DNA of 64,000 nucleotides from HKST-UBA178 sp965223815 (GCA_965223815.1 OZ245019.1:1798001-1862000), one strand, 5' to 3'; shown: positions 1-9,570, counted from the first letter of the stretch. A program made the numbers and translations. The notes: generated by a model not told the origin, from the letters alone.

Positions 1-107
1 CAGTTGTCGTCCACCAACTGTTTGCCTTCTTCGACATCAAAGGCTTGGCTCGAGGTGCTGAATAGGCTGACCACCAAGGCCCAGGCGATGGCGATATAGG
101 TTTTCAT
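1..107 (-). CDS. N-terminal fragment of a secreted protein, probably a c-type cytochrome
   Basis: The first 35 codons of a minus-strand gene are present, with the start at 107 and an AAGGAGAA ribosome site just upstream; the rest lies outside the window. The peptide begins MKTYIAIAWALVVSLFSTSS, a signal peptide with likely cleavage after SQA, and continues FDVEEGKQLVDDN, with the next codon beginning TG. Small periplasmic cytochromes c often start with a short Asp-Val-x-x-Gly-Lys-x-Leu-Val-xx-Asn run directly before the Cys of CxxCH, so a cytochrome c is the best guess. The CxxCH itself is not visible, so this is an inference from the N-terminus only. Confidence 0.45.
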   Translation of the reverse strand, partial: MKTYIAIAWALVVSLFSTSSQAFDVEEGKQLVDDN

Positions 108-143
108 TCGATTCTTCTCCTTGAGTTTAGGGGGCTGACGCCA

Positions 144-1382
144 TTAACCCGCAGATAGGTGAGCAATGCGTACTGGTGCCGGCGGGTGGCTGTCATGAAA
201 AGCCGAATACAGCGGATCTGGCGTCAGTGTACTGGCGTTTTCCCGATAGAGTTTGACCAGCGCGCTGATCAGAGGTTCAGGGCCGGTCTGGCTGCGCGCG
301 AAGGCATCGGCCTCGAATTCGTAGCGTCGCAGCAATAGCGATAGCAGCGGTTGCAGAAACAGGGTAAAGGTGGGGGCCACCAGCAGGAACAGCAAAAGTG
401 CCAGAGCATCCGACGCCGCGTTCACCCCCAGGCCCTGGTAGAACCAGACTTGACCGGCCAGCCAGCCAAGAACCGCAAGTGCGAGCAATGTAGTTATGGC
501 ATTCAATAATAGCTGCTTGAATACATGGCGTCGCTTGAAATGGCCCAGTTCGTGGGCCAGCACGGCTTCCATCTCCTCAGGTGCCAGATTTTCGATCAGG
601 GTATCGTAAAAGACGATTCTTTTGTGCTTCCCAAAGCCGGTGAAATAGGCGTTTCCATGCCCCGATCTCCGGGATCCATCCATAACGAAAATGCCGCTAC
701 TAACAAATCCACAGCGGGTCAGTAATTGCTGAATGCGGTCTTTCAATTCGCCTTCATCGAGGGGGGTAAAACGGTTGAATAGTGGCGCAATCAGCGTTGG
801 GTAGATCCAGGTCATGGTCAACATGAACCCGACCCATACCACCCAGGCCGCCAGCCACCACAGGGTGCCGGCTTCGTCCATTAGCCAGAGGACAACCCCC
901 AATAGGGGAACGCCGAGTACTACTGCCAGAAGTGTCTGCAATAGAATATCGGTAAGGAAGCGGCCGATGGTAGTGCGGTTGAAGCCGAAGCGTTCTTCGA
1001 GTACGAATGTACGCCAGAGGGAGAATGGCATATCCAGCAGACCTAGGATGAGGAAAATTGAGAGGATGGTGCCGATGCCGGTGACCAGTGGTTCAAGCTG
1101 GAGGGAACTCCAGAGACCGTGAACATAATCGATTCCGCCGCCCAATGTCATGAGTAACAGCAATAGCACCGAGTAAATGAGTTCAATCCGGGCGACGGCG
1201 GTTTTCGCCAAGGTGTAATCCGCAGCCTTCTGGTGTTCCTCCTGGGTCACTCGGGTCTGAAACGCATCGGGCACCTTGGCGCGGTTGGCCAGCACGTGAT
1301 ACCGGTGTCTTTGCAGTAACCACAGTTGAAGCAGCAGGCCCAGCACTGCGGCGAGAAGAAAGATAATCGTGAGCATATTCAT
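144..1382 (-). CDS. M48 family membrane zinc metallopeptidase (Ste24-like)
   Basis: A 412-residue integral membrane protease. The zinc-binding motif HELGH (in VLAHELGHFKRRH) sits about two thirds along, and the third ligand is probably the Glu of RYEFEADAFA near residue 357. Hydrophobic segments lie at about 4-20, 65-90, 100-120, 145-190, 290-310 and 325-350, the topology of CAAX-prenyl-protease-like M48A enzymes. Bacterial members are thought to degrade misfolded or damaged membrane proteins; the substrate here is unknown. It is transcribed away from orn, leaving only about 65 bp between the two starts for both promoters. Family assignment is secure, function is not. Confidence 0.88.
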   Translation of the reverse strand: MNMLTIIFLLAAVLGLLLQLWLLQRHRYHVLANRAKVPDAFQTRVTQEEHQKAADYTLAKTAVARIELIYSVLLLLLMTLGGGIDYVHGLWSSLQLEPLVTGIGTILSIFLILGLLDMPFSLWRTFVLEERFGFNRTTIGRFLTDILLQTLLAVVLGVPLLGVVLWLMDEAGTLWWLAAWVVWVGFMLTMTWIYPTLIAPLFNRFTPLDEGELKDRIQQLLTRCGFVSSGIFVMDGSRRSGHGNAYFTGFGKHKRIVFYDTLIENLAPEEMEAVLAHELGHFKRRHVFKQLLLNAITTLLALAVLGWLAGQVWFYQGLGVNAASDALALLLFLLVAPTFTLFLQPLLSLLLRRYEFEADAFARSQTGPEPLISALVKLYRENASTLTPDPLYSAFHDSHPPAPVRIAHLSAG

Positions 1383-1447
1383 GGCGCTACAGGATACAGG
1401 CTCGGCGCATGCTCTGCTAGAATCCGCGAACGCAATTGGGAGATATT

Positions 1448-2029
1448 ATGGAACCAAGTTCCGATAACCTGATCTGGATAGACCTGGAGATGACCGGCCT
1501 TGACCCGTCGTCGGACCGGATTATCGAGATTGCCACCCTGGTTACCGACAGCCGTCTGGAAATCATCGCTGAAGGTCCGGTCATTGCCATTCACCAGGCG
1601 GCCTCCGTCATGGAGGCTATGGACGAGTGGAACACCAATCAACACCGAAAGTCGGGGCTCACCGAGAGGGTGCACAGCAGCACCATGGATGAGGCGGCTG
1701 CCGAGGCGAGTACACTTATGTTTCTGGAGACCTTGGTTCCGCCGGGGGCGTCGCCCATGTGTGGTAACAGTATTTGCCAGGACAGGCGGTTTCTGGCCCG
1801 TTGCATGCCCCGGCTGGAATCTTTTTTTCATTACCGAAACCTGGATGTGAGCACTCTCAAAGAGCTTGCTAAACGGTGGGCGCCGGAGGTAGCAGCTGGC
1901 GTCGTCAAGAGCGGAAAACACCTTGCAATGGATGATATTCGCGATTCAATCGGCGAACTGCGCCATTACCGTCAGCATTTGCTGAAAGTGACGAAAGTTG
2001 CGCCATCGGGGAACGAAGTGGCGGGCTAG
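1448..2029 (+). CDS. orn: Oligoribonuclease
   Basis: A 3'-to-5' exoribonuclease of the DEDDh family that degrades very short RNAs (nanoRNAs, pGpG) and is usually essential in Gammaproteobacteria. The sequence matches E. coli Orn almost throughout: Exo I motif WIDLEMTGLDP, CGNSICQDRRFL (Exo II) and the C-terminal H-x-A-MDDIRDS (Exo III with the catalytic His and Asp). The ATG at 1448 is preferred over the upstream TTG at 1436 because GGGAG stands just before it and the protein then begins as the family does. The stop overlaps the stop of convergent queG by three bases. Confidence 0.97.
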   Translation: MEPSSDNLIWIDLEMTGLDPSSDRIIEIATLVTDSRLEIIAEGPVIAIHQAASVMEAMDEWNTNQHRKSGLTERVHSSTMDEAAAEASTLMFLETLVPPGASPMCGNSICQDRRFLARCMPRLESFFHYRNLDVSTLKELAKRWAPEVAAGVVKSGKHLAMDDIRDSIGELRHYRQHLLKVTKVAPSGNEVAG

Positions 2030-3105
2030 GTCAGAACCAGGGGTTGTCGGCCCCTGCGGGCGTGTTGCTCAAGGCCCCAGCGGGCGTGCTCCGCTACCAG
2101 GGATGAGGTATTGGACGTACCTTGCTCCAGAGCTGTGATTATTGCTTCCTTGGTTGAAGCATTCCCCAGGGCGACGGCAATATTCCGCTGCCATTGTTCA
2201 TGCCCGATCCGGCGGATGGGGGATCCCTCTAGCCCCTTCATGAACTCAGATTCGCTCCAATTGAACAGGGTTACCAGATCGGCAGAGTCCAAACCGTTGC
2301 GCACTTCAAACGCCGCCTCCTCAGCAGGGAGTGCAAATCGATTCCAGGGGCAGACTAGTAGGCAGTCGTCACAACCGTAGATGCGGTTACCGATGAGCGG
2401 CCGCAGTGACTTGGGGATGGATCCCTGAAGTTCAATGGTCAAGTAGGAGATGCAGCGTCGTGCATCCAGTTTATAGGGTGCGGTAATCGCTCCTGTCGGG
2501 CAAATATCGAGGCATGCTCGGCAATTGCCGCAGTGGTCCGCAGCGGATTCGTCCACGGGTAACGGAAGGTCGGTGTACAGCTCGCCCAAAAAGAACCAGC
2601 ACCCGGCCGCTCGGCTCACCAAATTGGTGTGCTTACCCTGCCAACCAAGACCCGCTTTCTGGGCCAGGGGTTTCTCCATTACCGGTGCTGAGTCTACGAA
2701 CGCGCGATAGCCGAAACCACCCACTTTTTGCTTTATCTGGAGTGCCAGTTTCTGTAGCCGGTTGCGCATCAAACGGTGGTAGTCTCGTCCCAGAGCATAG
2801 CGGGAGACGTAGCCAAGCTCTGAATCCGCCAATATTCTCCAGGGATCATCCGTTTTTTGCAGATAGTCCATGCGCACGGAAATGATTCTGAGCGTGCCAG
2901 GTACAAGCCATTCCGGGCGACTGCGTTTCCTACCATGACGAGCCATGTAAGCCATTTCTCCGTGGCACCCCTCCGCCAGCCAGGCCTCTAGATGGCTCTC
3001 CGGGACTTCGAGTTGGGTATCGCTGATGCCCAGCTGCTGGAATCCGAGCGCCCGTGACCACTGCCTGATTTCCCAGGCCAACCGGTTGTAGTCGATGGAT
3101 GACAT
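2026..3105 (-). CDS. queG: Epoxyqueuosine reductase
   Basis: Catalyses the last step of queuosine synthesis, reducing epoxyqueuosine to queuosine in the tRNA wobble position with cobalamin and two [4Fe-4S] clusters. The 359-aa protein has the two ferredoxin-type cysteine motifs, CGNCRACLDICPTGAI (about residues 193-208) and YGCDDCLLVCPWNRF (about 243-257), the family DSAPVMEKPLAQKAG segment (about 138) and a C-terminal HEAT-like end. In E. coli queG is next to nnr and tsaE; here it is divergent from nnr with about 80 bp between the starts, so the neighbourhood is the conserved one. Confidence 0.96.
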   Translation of the reverse strand: MSSIDYNRLAWEIRQWSRALGFQQLGISDTQLEVPESHLEAWLAEGCHGEMAYMARHGRKRSRPEWLVPGTLRIISVRMDYLQKTDDPWRILADSELGYVSRYALGRDYHRLMRNRLQKLALQIKQKVGGFGYRAFVDSAPVMEKPLAQKAGLGWQGKHTNLVSRAAGCWFFLGELYTDLPLPVDESAADHCGNCRACLDICPTGAITAPYKLDARRCISYLTIELQGSIPKSLRPLIGNRIYGCDDCLLVCPWNRFALPAEEAAFEVRNGLDSADLVTLFNWSESEFMKGLEGSPIRRIGHEQWQRNIAVALGNASTKEAIITALEQGTSNTSSLVAEHARWGLEQHARRGRQPLVLT

Positions 3106-3188
3106 AGTGGACGATAACCGTTCCAGATCTAGGGAGTGTTGGTGATAATATAAACACCGACGGTTTCCATCAATTCAGGCCACTCCAC

Positions 3189-4703
3189 ATGCCCCAGTCG
3201 CTCCCCGAAATACACCGGCTTCCACACGCCCTTTACCGTGCGCAACAAGTGCGTGAACTGGACCGAGTTGCCATCGAGGAGCAGGGCATTCCCGGTCGAT
3301 TACTGATGCAACGCGCTGGTGCCGCCGCATTCGAGTTGCTGAACCGCCGCTGGCCCGATGCCCGCAATCTCGTTGTGCTGTGCGGAATCGGCAATAACGG
3401 CGGGGACGGCTATGTCGTGGCCAGATTGGCTATGGAACGTGGCATGGGCGTGAGGCTTCTGCAATTGGGCGATCCGAAGCGGTTGACGGGCGACGCGCTA
3501 GAGGCGGCGAACGCATTCGTTGCAGCGGGCGGGGAGGTGGTACCCTTCGAAATCATACCGCCGGTGGCAGATGTCATCGTTGATGGTGTGTTCGGTACCG
3601 GCCTCGAGCGTGAGGTGGGCGGCATCTGGCGAGATGCCTTGGAGCAAGCGAACCTTCACCCAGCTCCCATCCTGGCACTGGATCTCCCTTCCGGAGTCCA
3701 CGCCGATACGGGGCGGGTTCTGGGGGTGGCCATTAAAGCAGAGGCAACAATCACTTTTATCGGGCTCAAACAGGGCATGTTCACAGCCGATGGGCCGAAT
3801 TGTTGTGGCGATATCCTGTTCAACGCTCTGGCGGTTCCCGCCACCGTTTATCGTCGGCAGATGGTTTCTGCCCGCAGGTTGGACTGGTCGCAGCAAGTGT
3901 CGCGACTGGATGTGCGTTCACGAGCAGCGCACAAGGGTGATTTCGGCCACGTACTGGTAGTCGGTGGCGGGCTGGGTTGTCCCGGTGCGCCGCGGATGGC
4001 TGCAGAGGGCGCAGCAAGATGCGGTGCCGGGCTGGTGTCGGTTGCCACACTGCCCGAGTATGCTCCACTGCTGGCCATGGGCCGGCCCGAGTTAATGTGC
4101 AGGGGGGTGCTGGACAGTGCCGAACTGGAACCGTTACTGAAACGGGCGAGTGTGATCGCCATCGGTCCTGGTTTGGGGCAAGATCGCTGGGCGCGCGCGC
4201 TCTTTGCCAAGGTGTTGCAGAGTCGTTTGCCCTTGGTAGTTGATGCAGATGCGCTCAACCTACTGGCAGCCGAGCCACTACGCCGTGAAAACTGGGTGCT
4301 CACACCCCACCCAGGTGAAGCGGCACGTCTGTTGAATTGCTCCACAGCCGAGATCCAGGAGGATCGCTTTAAGGCCATAGAGCGTCTGCAACGGGCCTAC
4401 GGCGGTGTAGTGCTACTCAAGGGGGCGGGCACGCTGATCGCAGATTCTTCGCCCAGACCGGTAGCAATCTGCTCGGAAGGCAATCCGGGAATGGCCTCGG
4501 GTGGCATGGGCGACTTGCTGACTGGATTAGTTGCCGGATTCATCGCCCAGGGTGCCGAGCTTGAGGAGGCTGCCTCCATGGGCGCCTGTCTGCATGGTGC
4601 GGCGGCGGACCGAGCGGCCGAGGGTGGTGAACGGGGGATGCTTGCCATGGACTTGATGCCCCAGATTCGTGGCCTGTTAAATCCGGAGATCCTGGCATGC
4701 TGA
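3189..4703 (+). CDS. nnr: Bifunctional NAD(P)H-hydrate repair enzyme (epimerase and ADP/ATP-dependent dehydratase)
   Basis: Repairs hydrated NADH and NADPH: the N-terminal YjeF domain (about 1-215) epimerises R- and S-NAD(P)HX and the C-terminal ribokinase-like domain (about 235-500) dehydrates the S form. Visible signatures are MQRAGAAAFELL, CGIGNNGGDGYVVARL, the DLPSGVHADTG segment and the C-terminal GNPGMASGGMGDLLTG nucleotide-binding stretch. The 504-aa length is normal for the fused enzyme. Its end overlaps the start of tsaE by 7 bases, so the two are translationally coupled. Confidence 0.96.
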   Translation: MPQSLPEIHRLPHALYRAQQVRELDRVAIEEQGIPGRLLMQRAGAAAFELLNRRWPDARNLVVLCGIGNNGGDGYVVARLAMERGMGVRLLQLGDPKRLTGDALEAANAFVAAGGEVVPFEIIPPVADVIVDGVFGTGLEREVGGIWRDALEQANLHPAPILALDLPSGVHADTGRVLGVAIKAEATITFIGLKQGMFTADGPNCCGDILFNALAVPATVYRRQMVSARRLDWSQQVSRLDVRSRAAHKGDFGHVLVVGGGLGCPGAPRMAAEGAARCGAGLVSVATLPEYAPLLAMGRPELMCRGVLDSAELEPLLKRASVIAIGPGLGQDRWARALFAKVLQSRLPLVVDADALNLLAAEPLRRENWVLTPHPGEAARLLNCSTAEIQEDRFKAIERLQRAYGGVVLLKGAGTLIADSSPRPVAICSEGNPGMASGGMGDLLTGLVAGFIAQGAELEEAASMGACLHGAAADRAAEGGERGMLAMDLMPQIRGLLNPEILAC

Positions 4704-5179
4704 ATTTTCATCCAGCCACGGAGAATCAGCAGGAAAAGCTTGGGGCCTCTCTATCAGCCTGCTGCCCCGCAGATACCGTCATCTTCCTGCAGGGGGATCT
4801 GGGAGTCGGCAAGACGACACTGGTGAGGGGGTTTCTCAGGGGGGCCGGTCACCATGGAAAGGTAAAGAGTCCTACCTACACGCTGATAGAACCCTACGAG
4901 TTCCCGGGTCGGGTGATCTACCACCTGGATTTGTATCGCTTGGGGGACCCAGAGGAGCTCGAATACCTGGGTATCCGCGATCTGATGCGAGAGCAGGCGT
5001 CCTTGCTTATTGAATGGCCGGAGCGGGGTGTGGGGATGCTGCCGACGCCGGATATCTGGCTGCGGATCGAGTATGCAGATACAGGTCGGCGGGTGAAACT
5101 GACAGCGGCTAGTGAGAGCGGTGGGGAAATACTGGCGCTATTGTCCAAGCCCCGCGCCGAGAGCCTCTCGCCTTTTTAG
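4697..5179 (+). CDS. tsaE: tRNA threonylcarbamoyladenosine synthesis ATPase TsaE
   Basis: ATPase partner of TsaB/TsaD that makes the t6A modification at position 37 of ANN-decoding tRNAs. The 160-aa protein has a P-loop LGVGKTTLVRG, the KSPTYTLIEPYE segment and the HLDLYRLGDPEELEYLGI block that is diagnostic for the family. It overlaps nnr upstream and is followed by amiC after about 110 bp, the usual order in Gammaproteobacteria. Confidence 0.97.
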   Translation: MLNFHPATENQQEKLGASLSACCPADTVIFLQGDLGVGKTTLVRGFLRGAGHHGKVKSPTYTLIEPYEFPGRVIYHLDLYRLGDPEELEYLGIRDLMREQASLLIEWPERGVGMLPTPDIWLRIEYADTGRRVKLTAASESGGEILALLSKPRAESLSPF

Positions 5180-5288
5180 TGTTATAAAATCTAGATATAT
5201 TCTCTATGTTTAGGATATCTCTGGAAAATACTGAAATTACGTGCTAGATTTCAAAGCATCTGTCCTCTTCTTATCGGTCAGCGATGTG

Positions 5289-6605
5289 ATGGCGCTAACG
5301 AAAAAAGTCGCAGCCCTGATATGGTTGGCACTGCCGATGCAGTTGCTGGCGCAACCTGTAACCATCGAGAATCTGAGAATTTGGTCCGCACCCGACCACA
5401 TACGGCTGGTGTTCGACACCACAGCTCCGGTTAGTCACTCCCTGTTTAGCCTTAAAAAGCCATCGCGGTTGGTTATCGACATAGAAAATGCCAAGTTTGC
5501 TGGCAAGCTGCCGGATCTGAAAGGGGGCAACCCGGTGATTAAGCGCTTGCGCAGCGCTACTCGCGAGCAGCGGGATCTGCGGGTTGTCCTCGACCTGAAG
5601 GCGGATGTAAAACCTAAGAGTTTTGTTCTTAAACCGAACCGCCAATACGGCCATCGGTTGGTCATCGACCTCGAGGATATCGATATTGGTGGAGCAGGGC
5701 GCTCTGGATCCCGGCGACCGGTTAAAACCGCCGAAAACCACTATCAAAGAGATGTCGTCATCGCCATAGATGCTGGGCACGGCGGTGAAGATCCGGGTGC
5801 CAGGGGCAGAGGGGGGGCACAGGAGAAGACTGTGGTGCTGCAGATTGCCCGCAAGCTAGAGCGCCTTGTTAAAAAAGAGAAGGGAATGCGGCCCGTTATG
5901 ATCCGTACCGGAGACTATTATTTGGGACTGAGGAAACGCATGCGTCTGGCGCGCCGGGAACGTGCCGATCTTTTCATTTCCATCCACGCGGACGCCTTCC
6001 GCGATTCACGTGTGCGCGGCGCTTCGGTTTATACCCTCTCCAAGCGCGGTGCATCCAGTGAGGCGGCACGTTGGCTCGCGGAGCGGGAGAATTCCTCTGA
6101 CCTGGTTGGAGGGGTAAAGCTCGAGGATAAGGACGATCTGCTGGCCTCGGTGCTAATCGATCTTTCCCAGACGGCGACGCGCCAAGCCAGTCATGAGGTG
6201 GCCAATGAAGTGTTCAAGCAGCTGAAGCGTTTGGGCAAAACCCACAAGAATAGGGTTCAACAGGCGGGTTTTATGGTTCTCAAGTCCCCCGACATACCTT
6301 CCATATTAGTTGAGACCGCCTATATCTCCAATCCCGCTGAAGAAAGAAAGTTAACCAATTCCAGGCACCAACAGAAGGTGGCGAAGGCCATCATGGCCGG
6401 CGTAAAAGCCTACTTCAAAACCAATCCACCCCCGGGTACACTGATGGCCAAGCAGGCGCCACGCCGCCATGTGATTAGCCGGGGAGATACCCTCGGCGCC
6501 ATAGCTCAACAGTACGATGTGAGCCTGAGCAGGCTGCGCACCGCCAACAATATATCAGGTGATCACATCAGGGTTGGGCAGGTTTTGAGCATACCCGGGA
6601 CATAA
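5289..6605 (+). CDS. amiC: N-acetylmuramoyl-L-alanine amidase (AmiC/AmiB type) with AMIN and LysM domains
   Basis: Periplasmic zinc amidase that splits septal peptidoglycan during daughter-cell separation. The ATG at 5289 is chosen over an upstream GTG at 5241 because it gives a clean signal peptide, MALTKKVAALIWLALPMQLL, ending at AQP. After an AMIN domain (about 25-125) comes the Amidase_3 domain with IDAGHGGEDPGARG (zinc His), the catalytic-site helix region, SIHADAF (second zinc His) and ILVETAYISNPAEE (catalytic Glu). A C-terminal LysM domain (about 390-435, ISRGDTLGAIAQQYDVSLSR) would anchor it to the wall. The symbol is by similarity; AmiB and AmiC cannot be separated confidently. Confidence 0.93.
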   Translation: MALTKKVAALIWLALPMQLLAQPVTIENLRIWSAPDHIRLVFDTTAPVSHSLFSLKKPSRLVIDIENAKFAGKLPDLKGGNPVIKRLRSATREQRDLRVVLDLKADVKPKSFVLKPNRQYGHRLVIDLEDIDIGGAGRSGSRRPVKTAENHYQRDVVIAIDAGHGGEDPGARGRGGAQEKTVVLQIARKLERLVKKEKGMRPVMIRTGDYYLGLRKRMRLARRERADLFISIHADAFRDSRVRGASVYTLSKRGASSEAARWLAERENSSDLVGGVKLEDKDDLLASVLIDLSQTATRQASHEVANEVFKQLKRLGKTHKNRVQQAGFMVLKSPDIPSILVETAYISNPAEERKLTNSRHQQKVAKAIMAGVKAYFKTNPPPGTLMAKQAPRRHVISRGDTLGAIAQQYDVSLSRLRTANNISGDHIRVGQVLSIPGT

Positions 6606-6702
6606 TATACGGCGCCGTTTTTTGGCTCGGATCCAATTCGAACGACGCTGAGCAGCAGCCTACTTCCCTGTGTCTCCCAAGACCCCGCTGAGGTAGACTG
6701 TT

Positions 6703-8529
6703 GTGTCTGAAGGCAATCCTCGGGCCCCTATCCCAAGTTACATGCGTATCCACCAATTACCTCCGCATCTTGTCAACCAAATCGCCGCCGGAGAGGTGAT
6801 CGAGCGGCCAGCGTCGGTTGTCAAGGAGCTTGTTGAGAATAGCCTGGATGCTGGGGCAATGCGGATCGACATCTCAATCGAGCAGGGGGGTGTGCGCCTG
6901 ATTCGCGTCGCGGACAATGGCTCGGGTATAGATCGAGAGGAGTTAGCACTCGCACTGGCGCGCCACGCAACCAGTAAAATCACGAGTCTCCGAGAACTTG
7001 AGCGCGTCGAGAGCATGGGCTTTCGGGGAGAGGCGCTGCCAAGTATCGCTTCGGTGTCCCGGCTCACCCTCAGTTCTCGGCCCGAAACAGAATCAAATGG
7101 TTGGCAGATCGAGGGTGGTGAAGAGGGGGGGGCTCCCGCACCCATAGCCATGGAACCCGGTACCGCCGTCGAGGTCAGGGATCTGTTTTACAACACACCC
7201 GCACGAAGGAAATTTCTACGGACGGAGCGGACCGAGTTTGGTCACATTGAGACGCTGGTGAAACGTCTCGCTCTGGGCCGATTCGATGTCGCTTTCCACC
7301 TGCAGCATCAGGGTCGTAAACTGCTGTCCCTTGGCGCGACCACTGGTCGTGAGGAGCAGGAGCGGCGTCTGGCACACCTTTTGGGGACCGGCTTTATCGA
7401 GCAGGCATTCTACTTACACCAGTCGATGCCCAAGGCCAGTCTCCATGGCTGGATAGCCCATCCTACGTTTTCCCGCAGTCAGGCGGATATGCAATATTTC
7501 TATGTAAACGGAAGGTTGGTGCGCGACCGCCTCGTCGCTCATGGCATCCGGCAGGCCTATAGCGATGTGCTCTACCACGGGCGCCATCCCGCCTATGTAC
7601 TGTTCCTGACGATCGACCCGGTACTGGTGGATGTCAATGTCCATCCGACCAAACATGAGGTCAGATTTCGTGACGGGCGAATAGTTCACGATTTTCTCTT
7701 TCGTACACTTCACCAAGTCATCTCGAAAACCTCACCCGCTCAGGTGAACCTGGAGACAGGCGAGATCCTGGAACCCATGAATCAGCCGCGGATGCAGGGT
7801 GCGGGCGGCGTCGGTTCTGGTGCCCCGGCGGGGCAGTCGGTACAGCGCTCCCTTGGCCTGCAGGTTGCAGATCGAAGGGGGGGGTATCGGGCGAGTTTCG
7901 AAGTACAGCAACCAGTGGTCCCGAACATCGACGATACCGAGGAGATTCCTCCACTTGGCTACGCTTTGGCGCAGTTAAAAGGCGTGTATATTTTGGCCGA
8001 GAATGCCCACGGCCTGGTATTGGTGGATATGCATGCAGCCCACGAGCGTATTACCTATGAGCGTCTCAAGCAGGCGCGGGAGCGGGGTGGGGTACGGAGC
8101 CAACCTCTGTTGGTACCGGTGAGCGTCCCAGTCAGTGACCGCGAGGCGCAGCTAGCGGAGGTACACTCCCCGTTGTTGGGGTCGCTGGGTCTGGAGGTGG
8201 ACCGACTAGGCGATCAGACGCTGGTTGTTCGTTCGATACCCACTTTGCTGCAGGGAACCGATGCCCAGCGCCTGCTAAGCGACCTACTGTCGGATTTGGT
8301 CGTTTACGGTACCAGTGAAAGAATTCAGGGGGAGATCGATAGCGTGTTGGCCACTATGGCATGCCATGGTTCGGTAAGAGCAAACCGGCGCCTCACGCTG
8401 ATGGAGATGAATGCACTTTTAAGGGATATGGAGTCCACCGAACGCAGCGACCAGTGTAATCACGGCCGCCCTACCTGGACGCAGCTGGCAATGTCGGATC
8501 TGGACAAACTATTCCTCCGCGGGCGATGA
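6703..8529 (+). CDS. mutL: DNA mismatch repair protein MutL (endonuclease-motif type)
   Basis: Mismatch-repair matchmaker. The N-terminal GHKL ATPase has ELVENSLDAGA, DNGSGID and GFRGEALPSIAS; the C-terminal dimerisation domain carries DMHAAHERITYE, fitting DQHA(X)2E(X)4E with Q changed to M, plus ACHGSVRA and CNHGRPTW, the set found in MutLs with intrinsic nicking activity, unlike the E. coli protein. The GTG at 6703 has a GAGG site nine bases upstream; the ATG at 6742 begins where most homologues do but lacks a visible ribosome site, so the start is open between 608 and 595 residues. The gene overlaps miaA by four bases. Confidence 0.95.
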   Translation: MSEGNPRAPIPSYMRIHQLPPHLVNQIAAGEVIERPASVVKELVENSLDAGAMRIDISIEQGGVRLIRVADNGSGIDREELALALARHATSKITSLRELERVESMGFRGEALPSIASVSRLTLSSRPETESNGWQIEGGEEGGAPAPIAMEPGTAVEVRDLFYNTPARRKFLRTERTEFGHIETLVKRLALGRFDVAFHLQHQGRKLLSLGATTGREEQERRLAHLLGTGFIEQAFYLHQSMPKASLHGWIAHPTFSRSQADMQYFYVNGRLVRDRLVAHGIRQAYSDVLYHGRHPAYVLFLTIDPVLVDVNVHPTKHEVRFRDGRIVHDFLFRTLHQVISKTSPAQVNLETGEILEPMNQPRMQGAGGVGSGAPAGQSVQRSLGLQVADRRGGYRASFEVQQPVVPNIDDTEEIPPLGYALAQLKGVYILAENAHGLVLVDMHAAHERITYERLKQARERGGVRSQPLLVPVSVPVSDREAQLAEVHSPLLGSLGLEVDRLGDQTLVVRSIPTLLQGTDAQRLLSDLLSDLVVYGTSERIQGEIDSVLATMACHGSVRANRRLTLMEMNALLRDMESTERSDQCNHGRPTWTQLAMSDLDKLFLRGR

Positions 8530-9482
8530 GTGAGGAATATTTCCAACTGGCTCAGCCGGTGGCGCTGTTCCTCATGGGGCCCACCGCTTCGGGGAAAACC
8601 GGACTGGCGATGGAGCTGGCATCGCGCTATCCCTGCGAAATAATCAGTGTGGATTCGGCAATGGTTTATCGCCGCATGGATATTGGAACCGCCAAGCCCA
8701 GCCCGGAAGAGTTGCTACAAGCACCCCACCGATTGATCGATATTTGCGAGCCAAGCGAAGTCTATTCCGCTGCCAGATTCAGGGCGGATGCGATACGGGA
8801 GATGCAGCAAATCGTCTCAACAGGGCGAATTCCCCTGCTTGTAGGGGGCACTATGCTCTACTTCAAGGCCCTGGAGTTTGGGTTGTCTGATTTGCCCCAA
8901 GCCGATGCCTCAGTGCGCGAGCGCCTGGCGGTCGATGCCCAGCGTTTAGGCTGGCCGGCCATGCACCGGAGACTGGCTCAAGTCGACCCAGGGTCTGCTG
9001 TCCGGATTCACCCTAACGATCCGCAGCGGATTCAGCGAGCCTTGGAGGTGTACGAGGTAAGCGGATTACCCTTGTCTCAGCTACAGCGGCGGGATGGGTC
9101 TAAGCAGCTTCCTTTTCGTCTGCTGAAGTTGGCTCTGGCCCCTCGAGAACGCAGGCTACTGCACCAGCGGATCGCACAGCGTTTTCATGGAATGCTGGAT
9201 CGGGGTTTCGAACAAGAGGTATCGGGTTTACTCGGTGAGGGGCTGGCGCCGGATCTACCTTCCATGCGCAGTGTTGGCTATCGGCAAATGGTGAATTATC
9301 TCGCAGGAATCTATGATCGTAATGTCATGATCGAGAGGGGGATAGTAGCAACTCGACAGCTAGCGAAACGACAAATGACCTGGCTGAGGAGATATCCAGA
9401 TGTGCACTGGCTTGATGAGGAACGAGGCAGTCTTGTGAACCAGGTCTTGAAATTGGCGGCAAACGGCCCAACATTCACATAA
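8526..9482 (+). CDS. miaA: tRNA dimethylallyltransferase
   Basis: Adds the dimethylallyl group to A37 of tRNAs that read UNN codons, the first step of ms2i6A formation. The 318-aa protein shows the P-loop MGPTASGKTGLAMELA, the family DSAMVYRRMDIGTAKP segment, LVGGTMLYFKAL and HPNDPQRIQRALEVY, and ends with the Q-x-x-W-like QMTWLRRYPDVHWLD. It starts inside the mutL stop (ATGA overlap) and is followed by hfq, as in E. coli. Confidence 0.97.
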   Translation: MSEEYFQLAQPVALFLMGPTASGKTGLAMELASRYPCEIISVDSAMVYRRMDIGTAKPSPEELLQAPHRLIDICEPSEVYSAARFRADAIREMQQIVSTGRIPLLVGGTMLYFKALEFGLSDLPQADASVRERLAVDAQRLGWPAMHRRLAQVDPGSAVRIHPNDPQRIQRALEVYEVSGLPLSQLQRRDGSKQLPFRLLKLALAPRERRLLHQRIAQRFHGMLDRGFEQEVSGLLGEGLAPDLPSMRSVGYRQMVNYLAGIYDRNVMIERGIVATRQLAKRQMTWLRRYPDVHWLDEERGSLVNQVLKLAANGPTFT

Positions 9483-9541
9483 GTGTAAAACGGACAACTA
9501 TACAGGGTGTGCTAATATTCATATGATTTTAATCTGAATTT

Positions 9542-9570
9542 GGAACGGAATCTTAGTATTACTGTCTGAA
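9542..9570 (+). promoter_or_regulatory. Possible sigma-E-like promoter upstream of hfq
   Basis: GGAAC at 9542-9546 and TCTGAA at 9565-9570 resemble the envelope-stress sigma-E elements (GGAACTT and TCTRA-like) at an acceptable spacing. They lie in the 129-bp gap before hfq, which has an AAGGAG ribosome site. This is a string match only. Confidence 0.28.
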
